A DNA stretch of 64,000 bases from the NCBI GenBank assembly GCA_030523275.1, contig JAUNIX010000004.1:61404-125403 (forward strand). Direction: 5' to 3'. Shown in pieces: positions 7,216 through 14,756 of this stretch. Both the position numbers and the translations under genes were made by a program. The notes beneath the pieces are model-generated. The model did not search any database and had not been told where the DNA came from. It was given only the letters and a program-made list of their open reading frames with translations. This stretch comes from Lachnospiraceae bacterium. Lineage in GTDB: Bacteria; Bacillota; Clostridia; Lachnospirales; Lachnospiraceae. The first letter of the stretch is position 1; each line of letters starts with the position of its first letter.

Positions 7216-8487
7216 CTATAAATCGAGTTTTTCTCGGATTGCTTTTATCTGATTATCTGTAAGTGTTTCGCCACCAAAATAAATTTCGAGTTGTTTTCCC
7301 GGATATTGGACAATATAATAACCCTCCCCATTGTAGTATGCTTTCTTAGCTCCCCACTCTTTTGTTACATCTTGAATATCCATTGCATCCATTATCATAT
7401 CATCTTTTGTTTCTTTCCATATCTTGTTCATAATCCAATTGTGAGAACTACGATATACAGAATAATCAAGAAATACATCTCTATTATAACTCAAATCATA
7501 GTGATAAGAAGTACCAAATATAGAAGAATTCTCCTCTTTTTCATACTCTTTCAATGTATATCCATCTACACCAAAATCTTTTACTGACAATGGCATCTGT
7601 GCCTGAACGTTTTCTGCATCTTTTTTAGCAACCTCTACGGCACTATCATCTGTCCAGGCATCCTCTATACCTGCAAAGACCAAAATCATAATAATTACAA
7701 ATACTATAATTGATCCATTGACGATTTCTCTGCCAGGTCGAAGAACGGATAACAGCAGAGTGAAAAGAACTGACACTATAATCATAACAACACTCTCTAC
7801 ATAGTTATTTCCAAGGACTAGGCAAATAATGATTAAGAATCCCACAATTCCTTCTAATATCCATTTGGACCAAGTGAATCTCTTCGAATAATCGCAATTC
7901 TCTTTGCCATAAAAAGGTTCGATGCCAAGTTCAAGTTCTCGCTTATATCCTCGCATACGCTTCATAAATAATATTAATCTCAAGATAAGATAAAGTAAAA
8001 GGGTAATCCCTATTCCAAAGTTAAACACTTGGGAAGTATCAAACATTGTCTCTTTAAAATTTGATATTCCACCAAATCCAATATCGATTAGCATGAAGCA
8101 TAAGAAAAGCTGTTGTCCTAATTCTTCTATGAAAATCGTTTTTATATTTTTTAACTTTTCTTCTGGCGAAACAATCTCTATCGCATCGTCTCTCATTTTT
8201 CGAAAAACACAAAACTTTGCCCGCGCATCGACAAGCTCCCACCCTGCTTCTTTGCAGTATTCAGAATAATCCAAAGCGTCTTCGGAAGGTTTCATATCAT
8301 ATTTATTCCCTTTGGAAAATACTTGCACATCATAACAGACTTTCTTCGGCTCACCCTGTTCAAATTCCATACCAATTCTCCAACCTTTAAAGTGCCATCC
8401 CTTTAAAGCCATATATTCGAAATAACGGGCCATTTCATCACACTCATAACTAGAAAAATTTCGAAATACACGTTTCGTTTTATTCAT
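7216..8487 (-). CDS. DUF2812 membrane protein (copy A)
   Basis: A 423-residue protein with an N-terminal DUF2812 domain (residues 1-115; conserved ECDEMARYFEYMALKGWHF, VCYDVQVF and the CVFRKM stretch), followed by four or five membrane segments (about 125-305) and an extracytoplasmic C-terminal domain (from about 305). DUF2812 proteins are regularly encoded beside PadR regulators and their function is unknown. I place the start at the ATG at 8487, with GAGGTGAAAGG in front; an in-frame TTG at 8514 would overlap the preceding gene and has no ribosome site. Closely similar to copy B just upstream, especially over residues 1-110 and the last 25 residues: a tandem duplication. Confidence 0.8.
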   Translation of the reverse strand: MNKTKRVFRNFSSYECDEMARYFEYMALKGWHFKGWRIGMEFEQGEPKKVCYDVQVFSKGNKYDMKPSEDALDYSEYCKEAGWELVDARAKFCVFRKMRDDAIEIVSPEEKLKNIKTIFIEELGQQLFLCFMLIDIGFGGISNFKETMFDTSQVFNFGIGITLLLYLILRLILFMKRMRGYKRELELGIEPFYGKENCDYSKRFTWSKWILEGIVGFLIIICLVLGNNYVESVVMIIVSVLFTLLLSVLRPGREIVNGSIIVFVIIMILVFAGIEDAWTDDSAVEVAKKDAENVQAQMPLSVKDFGVDGYTLKEYEKEENSSIFGTSYHYDLSYNRDVFLDYSVYRSSHNWIMNKIWKETKDDMIMDAMDIQDVTKEWGAKKAYYNGEGYYIVQYPGKQLEIYFGGETLTDNQIKAIREKLDL

Positions 8488-8503
8488 ACCTTTCACCTCA
8501 CTC

Positions 8504-9811
8504 CTATAAATCAAGTTTTTCTCGAATTGCTTTTATCTGACTATTTGTCAGTTTCCCCTCGCTATATTCAATCTCTACAATTTTTTCCGGATACCGAATA
8601 CAGTATTGTAACCCGTCATAATATGCTTCCGTGGCACCCCATTGTTTCGTGACATTCTCAAGTTCCTCCTCGGTCTCTTCTACCGAGTCTTTCATGTCCC
8701 TGACTTTCTCACTCCATTTTCTCTTTAAAATTTCATTATAAGAACTTTGATCCACACAATATGTCATATTAACATCTTGATCATAATACAATTCATAAGA
8801 ATACGAAAATTCAAAACCGTAACTATCACAATCTTTGTTATAACTTTGTAAAGTATGATCCTCGATTCCCAAGTCATTTAATGTCAGTGGCATTTCTGAC
8901 TGAACTTTTGCAACGTCCTTTTCAGCCACTTTTATGTCATAATCAACACCTAAAATGGAACCTGCGAAAAAACAAATAATGGATATAGAAATCCAAATAA
9001 CATAGGCCCCAACTGTCGCATTCTGTTTCACACTTTTGCCACTGGGACGAAGCAAGGACGTAAGGATATAGGTTATGATAAGTGCTACTCCTGCGCAAAG
9101 AATAAGATGCATGATTATATAATCTTTTCGGATTCCACAAAAGACGATCTCGCCAATAAATCCCAGTACAATTGCTATTTTTTTGCCATCAACGCCTATA
9201 GAAGATGTCGTGTAATACTTTTGCCGATTCCCATAAAAAGGCCTCTCCCCATATTTTAATTTCCTGTTATCATTTCGCACATGAAGGTATGATCCGACGG
9301 ATTTTACACCGATAAAGAAAGAAATCGCCATACTCGTTATCATGATGAGAAACCGTTCATTGTCAAATATATGATTTCTCATACCGGTTCCCCACAAAAA
9401 AGCACTGATCAGAAAAATTGGTACTGAAATAATGAGCCAGGCTGCTTCCTCCTTGATTGCTTGCTTTATATTTTCCAGTTTTTCATCCGCTGGAACAATC
9501 TCTATTGCATCTTCTCGCATTTTCCGAAAAACACAAAACTTTCCACGTACATCCACGAGCTCCCAGCCTGCTTCTTTGCAATATTCAGAATAATCCAAAG
9601 CATCCTCAGAAGGCTTCATATCAAATTCATCCCCTTTGGAAAATACCTGCACATCATAACAGACTTTCTCCGGCTCGCCCTGCTCAAATTCCATACCGAT
9701 TTTCCACCCTTTAAAATGCCATCCCTTTAAAGCCATAAATTCGAAATAACGGGCCATTTCATCACATTTGTCATAAGAAAAATTTTGAAATACATGTTTG
9801 ATTTTATTCAT
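8504..9811 (-). CDS. DUF2812 membrane protein (copy B)
   Basis: A 435-residue paralogue of the protein at 7216-8487, first in the operon. The DUF2812 domain (1-110) is nearly identical between the two, the membrane region has diverged, and the C-terminus again ends in the SQIKAIREKLDL-type motif. I choose the ATG at 9811, preceded by GGGAGTGAG, matching the sister gene, over the in-frame ATG at 9826, which lacks a ribosome site. The promoter upstream contains PadR-type operators. Function is unknown; the layout suggests a membrane sensor or exporter part regulated by PadR. Confidence 0.8.
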   Translation of the reverse strand: MNKIKHVFQNFSYDKCDEMARYFEFMALKGWHFKGWKIGMEFEQGEPEKVCYDVQVFSKGDEFDMKPSEDALDYSEYCKEAGWELVDVRGKFCVFRKMREDAIEIVPADEKLENIKQAIKEEAAWLIISVPIFLISAFLWGTGMRNHIFDNERFLIMITSMAISFFIGVKSVGSYLHVRNDNRKLKYGERPFYGNRQKYYTTSSIGVDGKKIAIVLGFIGEIVFCGIRKDYIIMHLILCAGVALIITYILTSLLRPSGKSVKQNATVGAYVIWISISIICFFAGSILGVDYDIKVAEKDVAKVQSEMPLTLNDLGIEDHTLQSYNKDCDSYGFEFSYSYELYYDQDVNMTYCVDQSSYNEILKRKWSEKVRDMKDSVEETEEELENVTKQWGATEAYYDGLQYCIRYPEKIVEIEYSEGKLTNSQIKAIREKLDL

Positions 9812-9866
9812 AATACTCACTCCCATATCAATGTATATTTCATAATATTTTATTATCCACCCTATA

Positions 9867-9922
9867 ATATCGAGTATCGATATTTATACCTTTATTGTAT
9901 TATCGATACTCGATATTGTCAA
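9867..9922 (-). promoter_or_regulatory. PadR-type operator-promoter of the DUF2812 operon
   Basis: On the minus strand TTGACA (9917-9922), a 17-bp spacer, and TACAAT (9894-9899). The spacer holds ATCGATACTCGATAT (9902-9916); its exact inverted copy ATATCGAGTATCGAT lies downstream at 9867-9881, around the expected transcription start. Each copy is itself a quasi-palindrome ATCGA-N3-TCGAT. Binding would block RNA polymerase, fitting autorepression by the PadR at 6891. Confidence 0.8.
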
Positions 9923-9947
9923 GAAAAACATATTATTGCATTGAAAT

Positions 9948-9973
9948 AGGAGCCAGCGTAATCGCTGACTCCT
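9948..9973 (-). terminator. Terminator hairpin after the NlpC/P60 gene
   Basis: Stem AGGAGCCAGCG (9948-9958) with CGCTGACTCCT (9963-9973), loop TAAT, one G-U pair or mismatch. It is 22 bases past the stop. The T-run is better on the plus strand than on the minus, so efficiency is uncertain. Confidence 0.55.
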
Positions 9974-9994
9974 TAACTTTTTGTTTTTTAAATT

Positions 9995-11110
9995 TTATTT
10001 TACAATTCTTCTGACACAATTGACGGAACGATAGGTGGCTGAAGATATATGTATACCAGTTGATGTGCTTCCAGCATGAACAACTTGATTATTACCAATA
10101 TAAATTCCAACGTGTCCAACACCATCAATTGCATTATAACAGATCAAATCGCCTGCTTTTCTGTTTGCCCAACTTACGGCTGTTCCACTGGAACGCTGTG
10201 AGATAGAATTATGTGGCAATGAATATCCAAAATGTGCAAATACCGCCATTGTAAATCCGGAACAATCAGCACCATTTGTCAAACTAGAACCACCCCATTT
10301 ATATGGGTTTCCTACAAACTGCAATGCATAGGAAACAACACTGCTTCCAGTCACTGATGATGAAGAACTTGTTAAAGTTGACTTACTGCTTGATAAATAG
10401 CTCGTAGATACATAACAATATGCACCGTTATATTTTACTTTTGTCCAGCTTCCGCTTGTTCCATAGCATGTGACTTTTGTCCCTTTGCTATAACTTCCAA
10501 CTTTTTTTCCACTTGTGGATGCAGTCTTACGAATGTTTAATGAACTTGCTGTAACATAACGTGTATAGGTACTACTTGAACTGCTAGAACTACTGGATGA
10601 AGATGGTTTACTGCTTGAAAGATAGCTCGTAGATACATAACGATAAGAACCGTTATATTTTACTTTTGTCCAACTTCCACTTGTCCCATAGCATGTAACT
10701 TTTGTTCCTTTTTTGTAACTTCCTACGGTTGCCCCGCTCATAGATGCAGATTTACGAATATTTAATGAACTTGCTGTGACATAGCGCGTATAAGTGCTAC
10801 TTGAACTACTAGACGTCGATGGTTTACTGCTCGAAAGATAGCTTGTAGACACATAACGATAAGAACCATTATATTTTACTTTCGTCCAACTCCCACTTGT
10901 TCCATAGCATGTTATCTTCGTTCCCTTTTTGTAACTTCCTACTTTCGCTCCACTCGTTGATGCAGTCTTACGAATGTTTAATGAACTTGCCGTGACATAG
11001 CGTGTATAAGTTGCATACACGTCCTGGTAATTGAAGCAAAAGATCATGCTAAAGGTTAGACAGCTAATGATCATAAAACTCAAAATCATGCAAAAAAGTT
11101 TTTTCTTCAT
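9995..11110 (-). CDS. Secreted cell-wall hydrolase, three SH3b repeats plus NlpC/P60
   Basis: A 371-residue exported peptidoglycan hydrolase. A signal peptide (residues 1-33, basic start, long hydrophobic core) is followed by three near-identical SH3b repeats of about 65 residues (from about 35, 107 and 183), each with the pattern RYVTASSLNIRK...GTKVTCYG...WTKVKYNG...YVSTSYLS and joined by Ser-rich linkers. The C-terminal NlpC/P60 domain carries the catalytic triad Cys283 (GADCSGF), His333 (GHVGIYI) and His345 (VVHAG). This class cleaves D-Glu to diamino-acid bonds in wall peptides. A WalR-type box lies upstream (11261-11277). It is monocistronic. Confidence 0.93.
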   Translation of the reverse strand: MKKKLFCMILSFMIISCLTFSMIFCFNYQDVYATYTRYVTASSLNIRKTASTSGAKVGSYKKGTKITCYGTSGSWTKVKYNGSYRYVSTSYLSSSKPSTSSSSSSTYTRYVTASSLNIRKSASMSGATVGSYKKGTKVTCYGTSGSWTKVKYNGSYRYVSTSYLSSSKPSSSSSSSSSSSTYTRYVTASSLNIRKTASTSGKKVGSYSKGTKVTCYGTSGSWTKVKYNGAYCYVSTSYLSSSKSTLTSSSSSVTGSSVVSYALQFVGNPYKWGGSSLTNGADCSGFTMAVFAHFGYSLPHNSISQRSSGTAVSWANRKAGDLICYNAIDGVGHVGIYIGNNQVVHAGSTSTGIHISSATYRSVNCVRRIVK

Positions 11111-11137
11111 GTCTCCTCCTTCTGTACCATATTTTTT

Positions 11138-11188
11138 AGAATGTTTTCCTTCCTGATATCATCTTTGGCATCGCAAGCAAAACATTCT
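11138..11188 (-). promoter_or_regulatory. Inverted repeat in the leader of the NlpC/P60 gene
   Basis: AGAATGTTTT (11138-11147) and AAAACATTCT (11179-11188) are exact inverted copies enclosing 31 bases in the 5' leader, ending about 28 bases before the ATG. In RNA they would form a stem upstream of the ribosome site. No match to the c-di-AMP (ydaO) riboswitch core was seen. Confidence 0.45.
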
Positions 11189-11260
11189 TTTTGATGATTT
11201 GTGTTGATCTACCTTTAATTTAACATATTATTCTTATTTTGTAATATTTATGTAACAATT

Positions 11261-11277
11261 ATTACATCTATTTAACA
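11261..11277 (-). promoter_or_regulatory. WalR (YycF)-type binding box
   Basis: The minus strand reads TGTTAAATAGATGTAAT, an exact fit to the published WalR consensus TGTWAH-N5-TGTWAH. It lies about 30 bases upstream of a possible -10 (TAATAT, 11225-11230) with a poor -35, which would suit an activated promoter. WalR controls cell-wall hydrolase genes in Firmicutes, matching the downstream gene. Confidence 0.6.
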
Positions 11278-11329
11278 AATGCACAATGACAACTATATAA
11301 TAGAAAAATTAAAGTTACATTAAAGTCTG

Positions 11330-11357
11330 TCATTTTCTATTTAAATGGTGAAAATGA
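11330..11357 (-). terminator. Possible terminator after the first MATE gene
   Basis: Stem TCATTTTC (11330-11337) with GAAAATGA (11350-11357) about 20 bases past the MATE stop, without a clear T-run. Weak. Confidence 0.3.
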
Positions 11358-11377
11358 TCAGTACAAAGCCTTTTTAT

Positions 11378-12712
11378 TTATACATTACTTTTTGCTGATT
11401 TCTGATAAATCAAAAACGCAATCATCGCTGTCAGTAACTCTGCGATCCAAAAAGCATTCCATACTCCAATCGGTCCCCATATTTTAGATAACAAAAACGC
11501 TGCCGGAATAATAATAATTACGTATCGGCATAGAGAAATCATAAGGGATTGCGTTCCCTTTCCCAGTCCCTCTAAAGCACCGGAAGATGCTACTGAGACA
11601 GCAGAGGCGATAAATCCTGCACTGATCACACGAAGCGCTGTCTGCCCTGCCATGATTGTCTCCGAATTACTCGTAAACATACCAATCAATTGTTTGGAAG
11701 CAATCAAACATATCAAAGTTCCAATTGCCATGATCATAGCACACATACAAAGCGTTATCTCATAAATCTTCTTTACTCTTTTATGCTCTCTTGCACCAAA
11801 ATTATATCCGATAATCGGTCTCATACCCTGAATAATACCATTCGCTGGCAGATACAAAAATGTCTGTAGCTTATAATAGATACCAAGAATAGCAACATAA
11901 CTCTGAGAATATAAAGCTAAAAGGGCATTTAAACAGGAAATTAACAACGAAGGAAGTGCCATGTTTAATGTCGCCGGTATCCCAACTGCATAAAGTTTTA
12001 AATCAATCTCTTTATTAAGCGCAGCGTACTGACGATTAATTCGCACAGGAATTGGGCGTTTGACATAAATCACTAAATAAATTACCAAATTTAAACACTG
12101 TCCAATGCCTGTTGCCAAAGCGGCTCCCTTGATACCCATTTTCGGAAAAATGCCAATTCCAAAAATGAGAATCGGGTCTAAAATAATATTGCAAATGCAT
12201 CCACATAATAAACTGATCATTGTCACTTTCATTCTGCCAACCGCTTGAAACATTTTTTCAAAAGAAAGTCCCACCATAATGATCAAGGAAAAAGAAAATG
12301 CAATCGTGGAATATTGCGTTCCTAAACTAAGAACATTTGAATTTGATGTAAACATACGCAAAAAGACTGGCATAATCAAAATACTAACAATCATGATAAT
12401 AATTCCATGGATGGCTGAAAATAACAATCCATGTGTGGCGGCAGTATCTGCTTTCTTCTTATCACCCGCACCCAAATGATATGCGATCACGGCATTGAGT
12501 CCCACACCAAATCCAACCGCAATCGAAGTAATCAGATTTTGAATCGGATAAACCAACGATAGGGCAATCATCGCGTCTTCACTAATCTGTGCAACAAAGA
12601 AACTGTCAACAATATTGTATAACGAGTTCACCAACATTGATATGACCATTGGCAATGCCATTGATACGAGCAACGGCAAAACCGGTCTCGTTCTCATAAA
12701 ACTTTCATCCAT
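11378..12712 (-). CDS. MATE-family efflux pump
   Basis: A 444-residue, 12-segment membrane protein of the multidrug and toxin extrusion family, which exports cationic drugs or metabolites in exchange for Na+ or H+. The two MatE halves are visible: N-half opening LPLLVSMALPMVISMLVNSLYNIVDSFFV pattern, and C-half with NGIIQGMRPIIGYNFGAREHKRVKK. GGAGGATG precedes the ATG at 12712. It has its own promoter (12822-12850), but an intrinsic terminator lies inside the leader, only 25 bases before the ATG, so expression may be controlled by attenuation. Substrate unknown. Confidence 0.9.
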   Translation of the reverse strand: MDESFMRTRPVLPLLVSMALPMVISMLVNSLYNIVDSFFVAQISEDAMIALSLVYPIQNLITSIAVGFGVGLNAVIAYHLGAGDKKKADTAATHGLLFSAIHGIIIMIVSILIMPVFLRMFTSNSNVLSLGTQYSTIAFSFSLIIMVGLSFEKMFQAVGRMKVTMISLLCGCICNIILDPILIFGIGIFPKMGIKGAALATGIGQCLNLVIYLVIYVKRPIPVRINRQYAALNKEIDLKLYAVGIPATLNMALPSLLISCLNALLALYSQSYVAILGIYYKLQTFLYLPANGIIQGMRPIIGYNFGAREHKRVKKIYEITLCMCAMIMAIGTLICLIASKQLIGMFTSNSETIMAGQTALRVISAGFIASAVSVASSGALEGLGKGTQSLMISLCRYVIIIIPAAFLLSKIWGPIGVWNAFWIAELLTAMIAFLIYQKSAKSNV

Positions 12713-12741
12713 TATTCATCCTCCATTTTTTCAATAAAAAA

Positions 12742-12777
12742 CGCCACACAATTACTCTTTTGAGTAATTGCGTGGCG
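12742..12777 (-). terminator. Intrinsic terminator in the MATE leader (possible attenuator)
   Basis: A 16-bp stem with one mismatch (12742-12757 with 12762-12777, loop TTTT) followed on the minus strand by TTTTTT. It lies downstream of a good promoter and just before the MATE ribosome site. It could terminate the PadR operon upstream, but it also lies inside the MATE transcript. A leader segment GTGTGG (12800-12805) can pair with CCACGC in the first arm, a possible antiterminator. Confidence 0.75.
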
Positions 12778-12821
12778 AAAATAGTTAAACTAGAAAAATC
12801 CACACTCGTTTTAGTAACCAT

Positions 12822-12850
12822 ACCTTATCATATGACTTTTTACATGTCAA
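12822..12850 (-). promoter_or_regulatory. Promoter of the first MATE gene
   Basis: TTGACA (12845-12850), 17-bp spacer, TAAGGT (12822-12827) with an extended -10 TGA in front. The -35 abuts the stop codon of the preceding gene. Expected start near 12815, giving a leader of about 100 nt. Confidence 0.65.
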
Positions 12851-12851
12851 G

Positions 12852-14192
12852 TTACTCTGACAAATGTCTTTCATTTTTCCGTCCGCTTAATTTCGATATG
12901 TGTATCGGTAAAATGTTTTTATATCGGTAAACACTTAAAACAACCCCTATTAAAATATAACTTGAAATGGTGCAACTTCCACCAGCAGAAAAGAATGGCA
13001 GGAATGTCTGTGTGTTCGGAAATAATCCAATATTTTCTAAAATATTAATCACTATATTGCTTAACAAAACCACGCTACTGCCACAACCCATCATCATTCC
13101 CAATTGATTTTTTTGTTTCAGAGAAATACGAAAACATCGTACTACAATCAATACCAAGACCACACATACCGCGATTCCAACTAAAATTCCATAGCTGGAA
13201 ATAAGGTATCCAAAAATATAATCATTATTGAAACCTGGCAATCTTTTCATCAAATCAACCGAATTTCCGCCAAGCAAAAGGCTACTGCCAAGAGATGTTT
13301 TGAGCATGTTTGTAATATAATTTTCCTCTGAGCCTCTTATGATTCCTAAAATTCTGGCTTCCTGATATGATGCAAGCCAATGAAATGACATTGACAGTGC
13401 TAGTAAAATAATTGGCAATACAATGACACTCCCCCATAAAAAGAAATAAAATTTTTTCTTTGAAACTTGAAACCAATCTTTGTAAACAGCAATCGATAAT
13501 AACACTGACATAGAAACAAATAAAATCTCAGCAAGTATTACATTATGTAATCGCAATGCAAATATCACAGGAATCATCATCCAAACGAAAGATGTTAAAA
13601 TTCCTTTTTTTCCAGTACCATGATACTGATAAAGTATCGCTCCATAGATTGGCACATACAGCATCATCCAGCAAAAATAATTGATGGAGATGAAAAATCC
13701 AGCAATAAAAATGCCTATACTATCACTATTACCATTTACCATCATTCCAAAAGCCCAAATACTGCAAAATGAAAAAGCAAGAAAAAGCGTTCCAATCCAT
13801 TTTGCATGATGTGCCATAAAACTATAGTCCACGCGATATACGATTAACATAGCGATAAATCCAATTACTGTATATCTCATAAATTGATTGCTGCCAGCTC
13901 CTGAATCACCAATCAACATATGAATTACAATGCCGATCATACTGATAATTGCCATGAAAAAAATTATATCCCATGCCATTGCCGGGCGATGGATTCTATC
14001 AAGGGAAATTCCGGTTTCTACTGGATCGCCCATATCTCGCACAGCCGCCATTTCTGCCATCTCTTTTGGCATACCGCTTGCCATATTATCCTCGATCTGA
14101 TCTTCCATGTGTGCCCGGATTTCATCTGCAATCAAGGTATGCGCCTTTTTGCAGCGAACCTGCTCTAACAAAATTCTCAAATATTCTTCCAT
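12852..14192 (-). CDS. HAAS-domain FtsW/RodA-like membrane protein
   Basis: A 446-residue protein. Residues 1-65 form the HAAS/DUF1700-like helical domain (YLRILLEQVRCKKAH, EIRAHMEDQIEDNMASG, AAVRDMGDPVETG) seen on membrane proteins partnered with PadR regulators. About ten membrane segments follow (70-430). The region around 310-420 (GFNNDYIFGYLISSYG, LLSNIVINILENIGLFPNTQTFLPFFSAGG) closely follows the FtsW/RodA/SpoVE SEDS pattern, including the F-x-S-x-GG turn. SEDS proteins polymerise glycan strands; whether this divergent one does is unknown. It starts 3 bp after the PadR stop, so the two are one operon. Confidence 0.82.
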   Translation of the reverse strand: MEEYLRILLEQVRCKKAHTLIADEIRAHMEDQIEDNMASGMPKEMAEMAAVRDMGDPVETGISLDRIHRPAMAWDIIFFMAIISMIGIVIHMLIGDSGAGSNQFMRYTVIGFIAMLIVYRVDYSFMAHHAKWIGTLFLAFSFCSIWAFGMMVNGNSDSIGIFIAGFFISINYFCWMMLYVPIYGAILYQYHGTGKKGILTSFVWMMIPVIFALRLHNVILAEILFVSMSVLLSIAVYKDWFQVSKKKFYFFLWGSVIVLPIILLALSMSFHWLASYQEARILGIIRGSEENYITNMLKTSLGSSLLLGGNSVDLMKRLPGFNNDYIFGYLISSYGILVGIAVCVVLVLIVVRCFRISLKQKNQLGMMMGCGSSVVLLSNIVINILENIGLFPNTQTFLPFFSAGGSCTISSYILIGVVLSVYRYKNILPIHISKLSGRKNERHLSE

Positions 14193-14195
14193 CCT

Positions 14196-14525
14196 TTACA
14201 CCCCCATGACTAAGACATTGGAAACTGCACCTACATACTCCTTCCATTCTTCCGTCTTTTTTTCCAAATGTGCTCTTCCCTGTTTTGTAATACTATAATA
14301 CTTTCGAATCTTTTTACCCACGTTTTGTTCATAAACAGTAACTAATCCCTTATCTTCTAAACCATGTAATAATGGATAAAGTGTTCCTGCTTTTAACTCA
14401 AAGACATTTTGCGAACGACTTCTAAGTGTGTCAATCATCTCATATCCATACATATCTTTTTCCGATAATAATTTTAAAATTAACATTGCTAAGCTTCCTG
14501 ACATCAATGACTTTTCAATTGCCAT
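14196..14525 (-). CDS. PadR-family transcriptional regulator (HAAS operon)
   Basis: A 109-residue PadR repressor: MSGSLAMLILKLLSEKDMYGYEMIDTLR pattern at the N-terminus, the diagnostic KAGTLYPLLHGLEDKGLV, the wing RKYYSITKQGRAHLEKK, and a short C-terminal helix. AGGAGGT precedes the ATG. It is first in a two-gene operon with the HAAS-FtsW/RodA-like membrane protein, and its promoter carries two palindromic sites (14543-14582), consistent with autorepression relieved by a signal from the membrane partner or a ligand. Confidence 0.9.
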   Translation of the reverse strand: MAIEKSLMSGSLAMLILKLLSEKDMYGYEMIDTLRSRSQNVFELKAGTLYPLLHGLEDKGLVTVYEQNVGKKIRKYYSITKQGRAHLEKKTEEWKEYVGAVSNVLVMGV

Positions 14526-14542
14526 TTTTCCTACCTCCTTTT

Positions 14543-14590
14543 ATATAGATTATCTATATAAATAATATATCGATAATCTATATATGTCAA
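14543..14590 (-). promoter_or_regulatory. PadR-type operator-promoter of the HAAS operon
   Basis: On the minus strand TTGACA (14585-14590), 17-bp spacer, TATTAT (14562-14567). One site, the 17-bp palindrome ATATAGATTATCTATAT, lies downstream of -10 (14543-14559). A second, TATCGATAATCTATA (14568-14582), fills the spacer in inverted orientation. The layout is the same as at 9867-9922. Confidence 0.78.
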
Positions 14591-14689
14591 GTCAAAAAAA
14601 GCCAGAAAAATTTAATTCTCCGAGTTTTTTAAGCAACTTTTTCTAACGAAATCTGTCTTTATGATTTAATATATATAAATAATACAAAA

Positions 14690-14731
14690 GAAAAACAGCT
14701 AATCATCATACGATTCTATTAGCTGTTTTTC
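14690..14731 (-). terminator. Terminator of the reductase-MFS operon
   Basis: Perfect 14-bp stem (14690-14703 with 14718-14731, GAAAAACAGCTAAT arm) with A/T runs built into the stem ends, 26 bases past the MFS stop. Confidence 0.85.
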
Positions 14732-14756
14732 TCTATAGTTATTAGGAGTCTATATG

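Noticed and set aside
11111..11330. c-di-AMP (ydaO) riboswitch before the NlpC/P60 gene.
   Set aside because: The conserved G-rich core motifs of that class are absent; only an inverted repeat and a WalR box are seen.
12705..12821. A 38-codon frame beginning just after the MATE promoter -10, crossing the terminator hairpin and overlapping the MATE start, like an antibiotic-sensing leader peptide.
   Set aside because: Its ATG lies only one base after the -10 box, upstream of the expected transcript start, and has no ribosome site; kept only as a remote possibility.
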